Assembly (NCBI GenBank): GCA_030149115.1
Contig: JASBSE010000456.1
Span: forward strand, 1 to 13,637
DNA: 13,637 bases
From: Winogradskyella sp.
Lineage (GTDB): Bacteria > Bacteroidota > Bacteroidia > Flavobacteriales > Flavobacteriaceae
Direction of reading: 5' to 3'
Position 1 is the stretch's first letter. Each line of letters opens with the position of its first letter. Under the pieces are notes generated by a model that was not told the DNA's origin, searched no databases, and saw nothing but the letters and a program-made list of their open reading frames with translations. Below, piece by piece: positions 5,372 through 12,321 of the stretch. The position numbers were made by a program, and so were the translations under genes.

Positions 5372-7111
5372 TCAGAAGAGTGTCATTTGTTCACTTATAC
5401 TTTCTTTAATCATTTCTCCAAATTCCTCCCAATGCTCAATTTCCAAGTCAGAAATTTTATCTTTAGCTTTCTCAAAGTCATTACTTTGAAACGCTTTCTC
5501 AAAGTCAATTCGCATTAAAGTGTCTTTGTTAATTGACCTTTTTGAATCTGAAAATATAATTGATTTAAGAAATTTTTGAACTAAATCAGAGTTAACTAAA
5601 AGATGAGCAATCTGTGCCATTTTTAAGTCGTCAAATCCAATAAAATAACAAGTATCGTCAAGCATTATTGTTTTAGAGTCTTTTGGACTTACTAAAGTAA
5701 AATGTGTTGATTTGTAAAGACCTGAAATCGCAACTTTATATTTTGCAAATGAATAATTTCCTATACCAAATATTGAAAAGTCTGGTTTGTCTTTGTAAAT
5801 AGATGACTTGCGTTTATCAAAAAACTCTTTGTGAGAACTCAAATATTCATAAGTAAGAGGTAAATCCTCTTTAATATACTTTGTTGGTTGCCCTATTTTT
5901 TTTTGAGTGATGATTGTTAACTTCCTAAAAGTGTTTGTCTTGTCGTATTTTAGGTCGGAACTTTTTAACAAGCCATAAACTAATTTATCTTCAAGATTGA
6001 TTTCTTTTCCCAATCCATTAATATAATGACCGTTTTCTCGCTCAAATTCCATAATCTTTGAACAGTCGTGTTTTACTCCCGAACGCCAAGTAAAAATAGA
6101 TTTTCCATCTACGATACTTGATTTGTCGTAGTCTTCTACTGAATACACAAATTTATCTTTATACCAACCAAAAGTTGTTAAATACTCTTTGTTGTAAAAG
6201 TCAAATTCTTTACAAGTAAAATCTGGTTCTGTATTTAATTGTGTAAGAAATAAACAAGCATTTACAGAAACATTAAATTCCTTTTTTGAATCAATGTTTA
6301 ATTTTTCAGATTGACTAATCTTAAAACAGTTCCTTTTTTGGTCTTGAATGAGGTTTTTGACAACTGAATTTTTTATTAAAAAGGCAAAAGCTCCATTATG
6401 ATTCTCAAAACATTTTAGCATTATCAAAGAAATATATTCTCCAATGTCGAAATTTCCTTTTCCTGTAATGGCTTCAAATCCACTATGCTTTTTAAAGTTT
6501 GATTTTTGGGGCAGATTTTTTGAATCTATTGAGCCTAGTTCAGAGTTAGTTACCCAAGGTGGATTACCAATAACCAATGTTTTTAAATCAGAAGTGGATT
6601 TTGCTAATTGGTTATAATCAAATTCAAAAGCATTTCCGTGAATTATATCAATTTCAGGTTTATTAATTTCTTTGTTTGTTAGATAATAATCGAGGATTTT
6701 AAATTTAGTTGCCCAAACATAAGGTTGATAGATTTCAACACCTACAATTTTTTTGAGTGAGTTCGATTGTTTAATTGAAGCAAGAATGAAGTTTCCTTTT
6801 CCACAAGTTGGTTCTAATATAAACTCAAAACCATTTTGTTTAAGAAACACATATTTAGCAACTTGTTCAGAAAGATTTTCGTTTGTTTGAAAATCTCCAT
6901 ATTCTCTTCTGTTAGGTTCTGATACAATTGAATTGTTTTCTTTTAACTTTTCTAATAATTCTGTTGCTTCTTCTTGTGAAGTGAAAAAGGTATTAATTCC
7001 ACTAACCTTTTTTACAAGATTATTAATTTGATAAAAGTCAAATAGAGTTTTTAAGTTCTTTTGAAAGAACTCTAAAGTCGAATCAGTAATATGTGTCTCA
7101 AAGCAAATCAT
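5372..7111 (-). CDS. N6-adenine DNA methyltransferase with TaqI-like specificity domain
   Basis: 579-aa class I SAM-dependent methyltransferase. After a region YGDFQTNENLSEQV (about 71-84) comes the SAM-binding motif I, LEPTCGKGNF (99-108), and the catalytic motif IV NPPW (183-186), the signature of amino-methyltransferases acting on adenine N6. The C-terminal part (about 380-540) has the TaqI-like specificity pattern: LPLTYEYLSSHKEFFDKR, then FGIGNYSFAKYKVAISGLYK. Its product should protect host DNA from the nuclease encoded just upstream; the ATG overlaps that gene's stop as ATGA. The recognition sequence cannot be read from the sequence. No nuclease motif is seen in this polypeptide, so it is not a fused type IIG enzyme. 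Confidence 0.9.
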   Translation of the reverse strand: MICFETHITDSTLEFFQKNLKTLFDFYQINNLVKKVSGINTFFTSQEEATELLEKLKENNSIVSEPNRREYGDFQTNENLSEQVAKYVFLKQNGFEFILEPTCGKGNFILASIKQSNSLKKIVGVEIYQPYVWATKFKILDYYLTNKEINKPEIDIIHGNAFEFDYNQLAKSTSDLKTLVIGNPPWVTNSELGSIDSKNLPQKSNFKKHSGFEAITGKGNFDIGEYISLIMLKCFENHNGAFAFLIKNSVVKNLIQDQKRNCFKISQSEKLNIDSKKEFNVSVNACLFLTQLNTEPDFTCKEFDFYNKEYLTTFGWYKDKFVYSVEDYDKSSIVDGKSIFTWRSGVKHDCSKIMEFERENGHYINGLGKEINLEDKLVYGLLKSSDLKYDKTNTFRKLTIITQKKIGQPTKYIKEDLPLTYEYLSSHKEFFDKRKSSIYKDKPDFSIFGIGNYSFAKYKVAISGLYKSTHFTLVSPKDSKTIMLDDTCYFIGFDDLKMAQIAHLLVNSDLVQKFLKSIIFSDSKRSINKDTLMRIDFEKAFQSNDFEKAKDKISDLEIEHWEEFGEMIKESISEQMTLF

Positions 7112-7782
7112 TTAGTTACTTTATCTACAACTTTTGTAATTCCATCAACAATATCAGTTAGATTAACTACTCTTGCATATTGCAGCCTCCATTGCAAGGC
7201 GTTTGATATTGTCAAATAACCTTGTTTTGGTGTATTGTTTAATATTTGGTCTGCGATTAAGCCAAGGGTAATATCATCTGCTGGAATATTTTTGTCATTA
7301 AGATAAGCAATAATATCCTCTTTATTTGCTCCATCTTTTACCATTTCTCTTAATCTATATGTTGTCGTATAATCTGCTGTTCTTTCTTTGTCGAGATATG
7401 AACAACTTACAAAGTCAAGTTTGGCAGAACTTGTATTTGCGTCATCAACTTTGTCATAAACAAAAACAAGTAGATTATAACCTAATCCAAATATTTTTTG
7501 TTTTGCATCTTTAAATGGGCTTGAGGATTGAGGTTGTTTTTTAGAAGTAACTTTTATATCAGTTTGGATATTTGCTCCTGGCAAGTCAATTCCTTTTGCA
7601 GACGAACCATTTTCGTATGTATAGTGGTCTTCAAGATATTTTTTGAATTTATGTTCGATATAAGTTCCGACTGCCTTTCCGTCAGTAACTCCGTATAGGT
7701 CTTTGTTTTGGTATTTAGATTCTATGTCGCAAAATTCTTTCGCGGCTTTTTTAAGAGTTTCTATTGTTAAGTTTGGATTCAT
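7108..7782 (-). CDS. type II restriction endonuclease, PD-(D/E)XK type
   Basis: 224-aa protein with a compact PD-(D/E)XK pattern: E43 in the helix GTYIEHKFKKYL, D66 in KGIDLPG, then D75 and K77 in TDIKVTSKK. These residues are expected to bind the metal and cut DNA. The basic, polar segment after the motif (KKQPQSSSPFKDAKQK) and the strand YNLLVFVYD fit a nuclease core. I cannot name the exact restriction family or the target. The neighbour is decisive for the call: its stop overlaps the methyltransferase start by 4 bp. ATG 7782 is preceded by TAACTTTG (7808-7815), so the endonuclease comes first in the operon, which is unusual since the methyltransferase must protect DNA before the nuclease acts. 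Confidence 0.75.
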   Translation of the reverse strand: MNPNLTIETLKKAAKEFCDIESKYQNKDLYGVTDGKAVGTYIEHKFKKYLEDHYTYENGSSAKGIDLPGANIQTDIKVTSKKQPQSSSPFKDAKQKIFGLGYNLLVFVYDKVDDANTSSAKLDFVSCSYLDKERTADYTTTYRLREMVKDGANKEDIIAYLNDKNIPADDITLGLIADQILNNTPKQGYLTISNALQWRLQYARVVNLTDIVDGITKVVDKVTK

Positions 7783-7807
7783 TAAATTTTTCCGATTTAT
7801 TTTGTTT

Positions 7808-7815
7808 CAAAGTTA
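7808..7815 (-). promoter_or_regulatory. Bacteroidota -7 promoter box (TAACTTTG) for block 2
   Basis: Minus-strand TAACTTTG fits TAnnTTTG and lies 26 bp before the ATG at 7782. Upstream, a TTG 21 bp away (7837-7839) would serve as the -33 element; it is part of the cassette boundary GTTGGGCGT itself. The cassette would then carry its own promoter, completed by the recombination core. Confidence 0.6.
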
Positions 7816-7831
7816 CGAGTTTTCTTGTATG

Positions 7832-7966
7832 ACGCCCAACGGTCTTGTATATGAAAAGTAGCGGATTTAAAGCACTAACTTTTCGGATTATCACAGACCT
7901 TTAATTTATTCATTTTCTATCGATTAAGCGACTAAACCGCTATTTTTTATATACGTTGTTGTACGC
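7832..7966. repeat. attC-like hairpin repeat 3
   Basis: Outer AAC (7838-7840) and GTT (7958-7960), 123 nt end to end. GGTCTT is unpaired after AAC; GTATATGAAAAGTAGCGG pairs with CCGCTATTTTTTATATAC; three bases (GTT) then precede the outer GTT. It is nearly identical in its outer 40 nt to repeat 4. The left flank ACGCCCAAC (RYYYAAC fits) matches block 2's other end; the right flank GTTGTACGC matches the inverted left flank of repeat 4. It occupies most of the gene-free stretch 7783-8083 together with the block 2 promoter and the hairpin at 8005-8073. Confidence 0.88.
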
Positions 7967-8004
7967 TGGCTTTTTTCCGTTCAGATTGTCATTCAGCGAT
8001 GGCG

Positions 8005-8073
8005 AAAGACATACTCTTTTGCAATTTTTGGCTTAAGCTTTGGCTCGTGCGAATTGCAAATGTGTATGGCTTT
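8005..8073 (-). other. conserved 3' hairpin of block 3, copy 1
   Basis: Nested stem lying between the nuclease stop and repeat 3: AAAG (8005-8008) with CTTT (8070-8073), CATAC (8010-8014) with GTATG (8064-8068), and TTGCAATT (8019-8026) with AATTGCAA (8052-8059). A homologous element at 12033-12101 in block 4 keeps the stem although one pair changes from C-G to T-A. The surrounding sequence from about 7967 is also alike in both copies. It is placed as a transcript 3' end or a DNA recognition structure; it lacks the GC-rich stem plus U-run of a classical terminator. Confidence 0.65.
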
Positions 8074-8083
8074 GTGCGTTGGC

Positions 8084-9037
8084 TTATACAGAAAAGTCAA
8101 ATTTATAAACTCCGTCACCAAGCAAAGAAACTTCTATATCTGTTCGACCATATCTTTCCAAATGATGTCTTCTTACAGGTTGTCCAAGTGGAACACCAAT
8201 TCTATTTCTAATGTATTCACCTAATTCTGCTTTTACAGGAAAAGAACTGATTTGTTTTGGATAAATTACACCTTCAACGGGTTGCGAGCCTTCCAAAAGA
8301 CCTTCCATAGTTAAACCATCATCCCAAATTATCTCAATAGAATCATTGTGCCTTTGCATTCGTCCTCTACCATCAACTTCAAGCGGGTTAATTTGTTTTG
8401 GCGGAAAAAGATTTGGAAAATCCCTAATATGACTAGTTCTTAAAGTTATGTATGCATCGTTTGGTGTTGTATGATTATTAGGGTTTTGTCCCCAATTTAA
8501 TCCTGCTGCATTTTGAACTTCTCCGTTTCTACCTAATAATGTCATTAAACAATGGTCAAATTGTTCACGTTCTTCTACAACTCTTTCCATTCCAACTTCT
8601 AAACAGGAAATTGAGTTGTTTAAAATATGAGCTATGTAGTCATTTAAAGGTCTGAATGTATCAAAGGTGGTTTCAGCTAAAATTTCTCTAAAAGGTGTAG
8701 TTAATCCATTGACTGAAAAATTTGCAGAACCAATTAAAGCGTGAATAATATCACCTCTTCTTCGCCATACATAACACTTTGAATGTACTGGTAAATTCGA
8801 ATAAAATATATTTAGATTATCTACTTCCCCTTGAATGTTTGTTAGTGAATTATGTAAACTTGGTCTTATTCCTTCTGAACCATACATTCCATAAATTACA
8901 GTTGAGTTAAATGGCAGTTCTTCCAATCTTGCTACAGGTCTTGGTCCAAGATATCCTGAAAGTACGATTAGTTCATCAGTTTCGTGAAGTTGATGTCTAT
9001 GAAATATTAGTTCTTCTAAATCTTGAGTATATAACAT
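8084..9037 (-). CDS. NgoFVII-like type II restriction endonuclease (phospholipase D fold)
   Basis: 317-aa protein with a phospholipase-D-type active site: HSKCYVWRRRGD (H85, K87) followed by ALIGSANFSVNG (GSANF at 103-107), the HxK...GSxN form used by NgoFVII and BfiI nucleases, which cut DNA without metal. The N-terminal part (LIVLSGYLG, STVIYGMYGSEG) resembles other NgoFVII-family enzymes. The C-terminal region (about 180-317) is likely the DNA-recognition part but has no motif I can name. NgoFVII itself cuts at GCSGC; the specificity here may differ. ATG 9037 lies 2 bp after the upstream methyltransferase stop, so the endonuclease is the last gene, after both protecting methyltransferases. 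Confidence 0.82.
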   Translation of the reverse strand: MLYTQDLEELIFHRHQLHETDELIVLSGYLGPRPVARLEELPFNSTVIYGMYGSEGIRPSLHNSLTNIQGEVDNLNIFYSNLPVHSKCYVWRRRGDIIHALIGSANFSVNGLTTPFREILAETTFDTFRPLNDYIAHILNNSISCLEVGMERVVEEREQFDHCLMTLLGRNGEVQNAAGLNWGQNPNNHTTPNDAYITLRTSHIRDFPNLFPPKQINPLEVDGRGRMQRHNDSIEIIWDDGLTMEGLLEGSQPVEGVIYPKQISSFPVKAELGEYIRNRIGVPLGQPVRRHHLERYGRTDIEVSLLGDGVYKFDFSV

Positions 9038-9039
9038 CT

Positions 9040-10290
9040 TTAATTGATAATTTCAGTTTCGAGTTTAAAAAGACCTTGTTTTTCAGTCATTTTTCCAATT
9101 AGTAATTCGTGTACTACTTCTGCTATTATTTTTGAAAACAAAGGCGGAACAGCATTTCCAATCATTTTGTATTGGTCACCTTTTGAACCCAAAAACTCAA
9201 AATCATCATCAAAAGTTTGTAATCTAGCAGCTTCCCTGACTGTAATTGAACGAGCTTGATCTGGGTCAGGATGAATATGTCTTAAGCCGTCTTTATATAA
9301 ATGAGCAGGTATTGTATTACTTGGTTTATCTTCTCTGATAACGTGATACTTATGAAATTTTGATTCTTTTCCTGTTTTCTCTTTATATAATTCAATTAAG
9401 GCTTTACTTGAAATATATTTGTTTCTTCCACTTCTAATGTCTTCTGCAAGAAGTCTAAAAATTTCTATATCTCTTTCATTGTGCATTCTAGGTTCGTGAT
9501 TTTTTGGCAAAGGAACTCCATTTAACTTTATCGTATGCGAGTGTTTTTGATTTTTATTGTCTGGAAATATTTTTGGTAAAAACTCAAATGCTTTTTTTGA
9601 ATTTAGTGGCTCAATACTAGCTTCTGATTTCATCTTTAGGTAAAATGAATTTATTAAATCACGGCTAAATTCATTTTTTGGAACACCAAAAATTATAACT
9701 CTTTTTCGTTTTTGGGGAACTTGATAATACGATGTGTCAAAAAGAGCATTAGCTCTTAAATTATCAGTTATTTCATAACCAATTTCATTAAATGCTTTTC
9801 TAATTCTGGAAACAATAGGAATACCACCTGGTTTTGCAGATAAAATACCTTCTACATTTTCAAAAACGAATGCTTTTGGTTGATAATGATTTACAAGTTT
9901 TACATAACTCTCAAACAAGTAATTGCGATAATCATCTTGCATTCCATTTTCATCACGTACTCTTCCTGCAATAGAATAAGCTTGACAAGGCGGACCTCCA
10001 ACAATTAATTCTACTTGGTTATCTCCAATAAGTTCATCTAAACCTACATTTTGACCATACTTGTCATCATTAAATCCATTAATCAGTTCATCAGTTCTTT
10101 GAATGTCAAAATGGATAATATTATTTCTGCCTAAATCATATTTCCATTTAGTAGATAATCTTTTTTTCAAAGTTTGAACTGTTGGAAATTCCCAGTCAAC
10201 AGCTGCTAAAGTGTTATACTTCCCTGTCTGAAGAAAACCATCAGTTAAACCTCCACATCCTGCGAATAAATCAATTACGTTAATCTTCAT
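9040..10290 (-). CDS. DNA (cytosine-5-)-methyltransferase (2)
   Basis: 416-aa m5C methyltransferase with all main motifs in order: motif I DLFAGCGG (7-14), motif IV GGPPCQAYS with catalytic C102, motif VI ENVEG (144-148), motif VIII QKRKRVIIFG, then the target-recognition region (about 230-340), and motifs IX-X ITVREAARLQTFDDDF and IGNAVPP. It transfers a methyl group from SAM to C5 of cytosine. The start ATG 10290 overlaps the end of the preceding methyltransferase by 11 bp. The recognition region differs from that of its neighbour, so the two probably modify different strands or variants of one target, for the nuclease encoded next. Confidence 0.93.
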   Translation of the reverse strand: MKINVIDLFAGCGGLTDGFLQTGKYNTLAAVDWEFPTVQTLKKRLSTKWKYDLGRNNIIHFDIQRTDELINGFNDDKYGQNVGLDELIGDNQVELIVGGPPCQAYSIAGRVRDENGMQDDYRNYLFESYVKLVNHYQPKAFVFENVEGILSAKPGGIPIVSRIRKAFNEIGYEITDNLRANALFDTSYYQVPQKRKRVIIFGVPKNEFSRDLINSFYLKMKSEASIEPLNSKKAFEFLPKIFPDNKNQKHSHTIKLNGVPLPKNHEPRMHNERDIEIFRLLAEDIRSGRNKYISSKALIELYKEKTGKESKFHKYHVIREDKPSNTIPAHLYKDGLRHIHPDPDQARSITVREAARLQTFDDDFEFLGSKGDQYKMIGNAVPPLFSKIIAEVVHELLIGKMTEKQGLFKLETEIIN

Positions 10291-11350
10291 TCTCTAAATA
10301 TTTTAATAATTGTTCTCCCAATACTTTACCTAACATTGGTGGTACAGCATTTCCAACTTGCCTATATTGTTGAGTTTTATTGCCAAGAAAAACAAAATCG
10401 TCTGGGAATGATTGTAAACGAGCATTCTCTCTAACACTAGGAACTCTATTCCATTTGTAATGAAAATGATTTCTATGTCCTGTGTCGATTGTTTTTGAAG
10501 GTTTTAAGCTATGGTATCTAGTCCAAGCTTCATTGAATTTTCTTGAATCACCAACTCCTGGTGGTAAATCTTTGTGGTTACCACCTTCTGGTACTTGTGA
10601 AATAACATTAATAACGTGTTCGGTGTGTTTAGTTCCTAAATGATTATAAAGAACTTTATTACCATTACGCATTGTTTTTTGATAATCACTAAATGCCTTT
10701 TTATCATATTCAAGCTTTTCATCACCTAAATCAGAAACTAAATCAGGTAAATCGCCAATTGCATCTTTACAGCCAACATAACTTTCTGGTGAGTGAGTTG
10801 CTTCAGGGAATTCAAAAATTCCTAAATCCTTTCTTAATGCTACAAAAAATACTCTTTTTCTTATTTGTGGAACTCCATAATCTGGTGCATAAAGTAATTT
10901 TGGGTTGCAGTTATAGCCCATTTTTTCACAAAGTTCAATTATTTCTTTTTTCGCTTTGCCACCATAAAGAGTTAATAGACCTGGAACATTTTCTATAATA
11001 ATAGCCTTTGGGTTTACTTTTTCCGCAAGTTTGAAAACAGAATAAAAGAGCGAATTTCTTTCATCATTTTCTTTTCTAGAACCAGTTAAAGAAAATCCTT
11101 GACAAGGTGGACCCGCAATGATTACATCTACTTTGTTATTGTTCGTTGCTTCAATTATTTTGTCAATTGAAGAATCTTCGTGAAGGTCTAGTAATAATGA
11201 TTTGGAATTATTGTGGTTTTTCTCGAATGTTTTTAATGCAATTTCGGTATTATCAACTCCAAGTAAAACGTGAAAACCTGCTTGCTGAAATCCATATGAA
11301 AACCCTCCGCAACCTGAAAATAAGTCTATTGCTGTAAATTTTTTACTCAT
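10280..11350 (-). CDS. DNA (cytosine-5-)-methyltransferase (1)
   Basis: 356-aa m5C methyltransferase: motif I DLFSGCGGFSYGF (9-21), motif IV GPPCQGFS with catalytic C83, motif VI ENVPG (120-124), motif VIII QIRKRVFFVA, a recognition region (about 180-280), then VRENARLQSFPDDF and QVGNAVPP near the C terminus. The ATG at 11350 is preferred; the frame also extends to a TTG at 11356. The ATG overlaps the last codons of the controller gene by 8 bp, and its own end overlaps the second methyltransferase by 11 bp, so the three are one translationally linked operon. Length and motif spacing are normal for the family. Confidence 0.93.
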   Translation of the reverse strand: MSKKFTAIDLFSGCGGFSYGFQQAGFHVLLGVDNTEIALKTFEKNHNNSKSLLLDLHEDSSIDKIIEATNNNKVDVIIAGPPCQGFSLTGSRKENDERNSLFYSVFKLAEKVNPKAIIIENVPGLLTLYGGKAKKEIIELCEKMGYNCNPKLLYAPDYGVPQIRKRVFFVALRKDLGIFEFPEATHSPESYVGCKDAIGDLPDLVSDLGDEKLEYDKKAFSDYQKTMRNGNKVLYNHLGTKHTEHVINVISQVPEGGNHKDLPPGVGDSRKFNEAWTRYHSLKPSKTIDTGHRNHFHYKWNRVPSVRENARLQSFPDDFVFLGNKTQQYRQVGNAVPPMLGKVLGEQLLKYLENED

Positions 11351-11675
11351 TGTCAAAATTGAATTGTCCTTGTTTTGTATTAGTGTTTTTCAAATAATTA
11401 GCTGTATCCTCTGCAACGGAAAAAATGGAATCCGAACATTTATATTTGAATGCTTCTCTTGCAAATTTGTCAGCAAAAAATAGGTCGGTTATTAGTTGTA
11501 GTTCGATATTAAATAACTTTGAAAGTTCTTTTAGTTTAGATTTGCTAAATTTTTGACTACCATTTTCGATTCGACTTATAGCACTCGTATTTATTCCGAT
11601 TTTTGCTCCAAATTCAGTTTGTGTCCACTCTCGTTTCTCTCTTTCAGTCTTTAAAAAATGTCCGAAACTTGCCAT
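11343..11675 (-). CDS. XRE-family controller (C) protein of the restriction-modification system
   Basis: 110-aa protein with an N-terminal helix-turn-helix of the Cro/C1 (XRE) type (about 5-60): WTQTEFGAKIGINTSAISRIENG includes the recognition helix. The C-terminal 45 residues are not recognised. Small XRE proteins at the head of restriction-modification operons are usually controllers that delay nuclease expression; this is inferred from position. It is the first gene of the block 3 operon; its stop overlaps the start of the first methyltransferase. Two tandem dyads (11681-11691 and 11697-11707) lie between its promoter box and ATG, fitting autoregulation. Confidence 0.82.
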   Translation of the reverse strand: MASFGHFLKTEREKREWTQTEFGAKIGINTSAISRIENGSQKFSKSKLKELSKLFNIELQLITDLFFADKFAREAFKYKCSDSIFSVAEDTANYLKNTNTKQGQFNFDNE

Positions 11676-11680
11676 ATTTA

Positions 11681-11707
11681 TGATTTAATCAAAAAATGAT
11701 TTGATCT
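11681..11707 (-). promoter_or_regulatory. tandem operator-like dyads upstream of the controller gene
   Basis: TGATTTAATCA (11681-11691) is a perfect palindrome around one central base; TGATTTGATCT (11697-11707) is a near copy 16 bp further, so the two face the same side of the helix within about 1.5 turns. They lie between the -7 box (11716-11723) and the ATG (11675), a position where a bound controller would block transcription. Confidence 0.55.
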
Positions 11708-11715
11708 ATTTTTAG

Positions 11716-11723
11716 CAAATGTA
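11716..11723 (-). promoter_or_regulatory. Bacteroidota -7 promoter box (TACATTTG) for the block 3 operon
   Basis: Minus-strand TACATTTG fits TAnnTTTG and lies 41 bp before the ATG of the controller gene. A TTG occurs 23 bp upstream, slightly farther than the usual 19-21. Confidence 0.55.
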
Positions 11724-11789
11724 TAAATAATTTGCGATTTTTATATCAAGTTATTCAATTTATTTTTGGATGGTGGTGGGGAAGTGAAA

Positions 11790-11830
11790 GCTCTTTTTAT
11801 TTTGTGAGGTACGAGCAAAATGAAATGTGC
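11790..11830. other. hairpin at the 5' end of block 3
   Basis: GCTCTTTTTATTTTG (11790-11804) pairs with CAAAATGAAATGTGC (11816-11830), 12 of 15 by Watson-Crick pairs plus one possible G-T. It lies between the operon promoter and the block boundary. A longer hairpin in the same place in block 4 (13360-13424) shares the GCTCTTTT and AAAATG words, and both are followed by TTTTCAGCTTG and the boundary. It is likely an insulating bidirectional terminator or a structural element. The rest of the gene-free stretch 11676-12114 consists of promoter and dyads, repeat 4 and the hairpin at 12033-12101. Confidence 0.5.
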
Positions 11831-11860
11831 TTGAGCGTGGGTTGGCTCTTTTTTCAGCTT

Positions 11861-11995
11861 GCGTACAACGGTCTTGTATATGAAAAGTAGCGGATTTTTT
11901 GCACGAACTTTTCGGTTAAACACAGACCTTAAATTTATAAAATTCGTTTCGATTTAGCACCTAAACCGCTATTTTTTATATACGTTGTTACCCAC
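11861..11995. repeat. attC-like hairpin repeat 4
   Basis: Outer AAC (11867-11869) and GTT (11987-11989), 123 nt end to end. GGTCTT is unpaired; GTATATGAAAAGTAGCGG pairs with CCGCTATTTTTTATATAC; three bases precede the outer GTT. The left flank GCGTACAAC closes block 3, and the right flank GTTACCCAC opens block 4. Its outer arms are the same as in repeat 3 while its flanks differ completely, as expected if the arms belong to a shared site and the flanks to individual cassettes. Confidence 0.88.
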
Positions 11996-12032
11996 TGGCT
12001 TTATTCCGTTCAGCTTGGTTTTCAGCGTTGGC

Positions 12033-12101
12033 AAAGACATACTCTTTTGTAATTTTTGGCTTGTGTGTTGGCTGAAGCGAATTACAAATGTGTATGGCTT
12101 T
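12033..12101 (-). other. conserved 3' hairpin of block 4, copy 2
   Basis: Same nested stem as at 8005-8073: AAAG (12033-12036) with CTTT (12098-12101), CATAC (12038-12042) with GTATG (12092-12096), TTGTAATT (12047-12054) with AATTACAA (12080-12087). The pair T12050-A12084 replaces C8022-G8056 of copy 1, a compensatory change, while the apical loop sequence differs. It lies between the last stop of the operon (12115) and repeat 4. Confidence 0.65.
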
Positions 12102-12114
12102 TAGCGTTGGCTTT

Positions 12115-12321
12115 TTAACAACAACTTTTATTTTCTTGAATTGGTGGACAAGCTACTGTTCCATATGAACAATAAACACAACAATCTCCCTCTTTTGGTT
12201 TCAAAACCGTTTTACAATTCTCACATTCGTAAAAGAATTGACAGGATTCTGTTGGCATTTCTTCTACTTTTTTATGTCCACAATTTGGACAAGTAATTTC
12301 TGATTTTAATTGAACTTCCAT
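12115..12321 (-). CDS. GDCCVxC-domain cysteine-rich small protein
   Basis: 68-aa protein with eleven cysteines. The N-terminal half is a zinc-ribbon-like pair of CPNC (C11, C14) and CENC (C33, C36) knuckles; then comes the signature GDCCVYCSYGTVACPP (C47, C48, C51, C58) and a terminal CC. I recall this as the family named for the GDCCVxC motif, which includes both cysteine and selenocysteine members and is found with mercury transport genes; here all positions are Cys codons. The likely role is metal (Hg) binding in the cytoplasm, but no activity is established by the sequence. The ATG overlaps the merTP stop (TAATG), so it is the last gene of the operon. Confidence 0.8.
   Translation of the reverse strand: MEVQLKSEITCPNCGHKKVEEMPTESCQFFYECENCKTVLKPKEGDCCVYCSYGTVACPPIQENKSCC

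Larger units (their letters stand above)
5352..7840 (-). mobile_element. cassette-like block 2 (restriction-modification)
   Basis: Bounded by GTTGGGCGT (5352-5360) and its exact reverse complement ACGCCCAAC (7832-7840); both ends fit the integron core boxes GTTRRRY and RYYYAAC. It contains only a promoter and two overlapping restriction-modification genes, with 11 bp between the last stop and the downstream repeat. This compact layout is the most cassette-like of the four blocks. Confidence 0.55.
7958..11869 (-). mobile_element. cassette-like block 3 (second restriction-modification system)
   Basis: Bounded by GTTGTACGC (7958-7966) and its exact reverse complement GCGTACAAC (11861-11869). 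It contains a controller gene, two cytosine methyltransferases and a nuclease in one overlapping operon, with a hairpin at each end. The core box GTTGTAC does not fit the strict GTTRRRY consensus. Confidence 0.5.

Noticed and set aside
10693..10998. 101-codon plus-strand reading frame opposite the first methyltransferase
   Set aside because: It lies wholly inside the antisense of a gene with all m5C motifs; its low-complexity F/L/H/Q-rich product is typical of an antisense shadow.
11741..11923. 60-codon minus-strand reading frame between the controller gene and repeat 4
   Set aside because: It runs through a hairpin and into repeat 4, shows no domain or composition of a real protein, and would end beside the promoter region. 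It is a chance frame.
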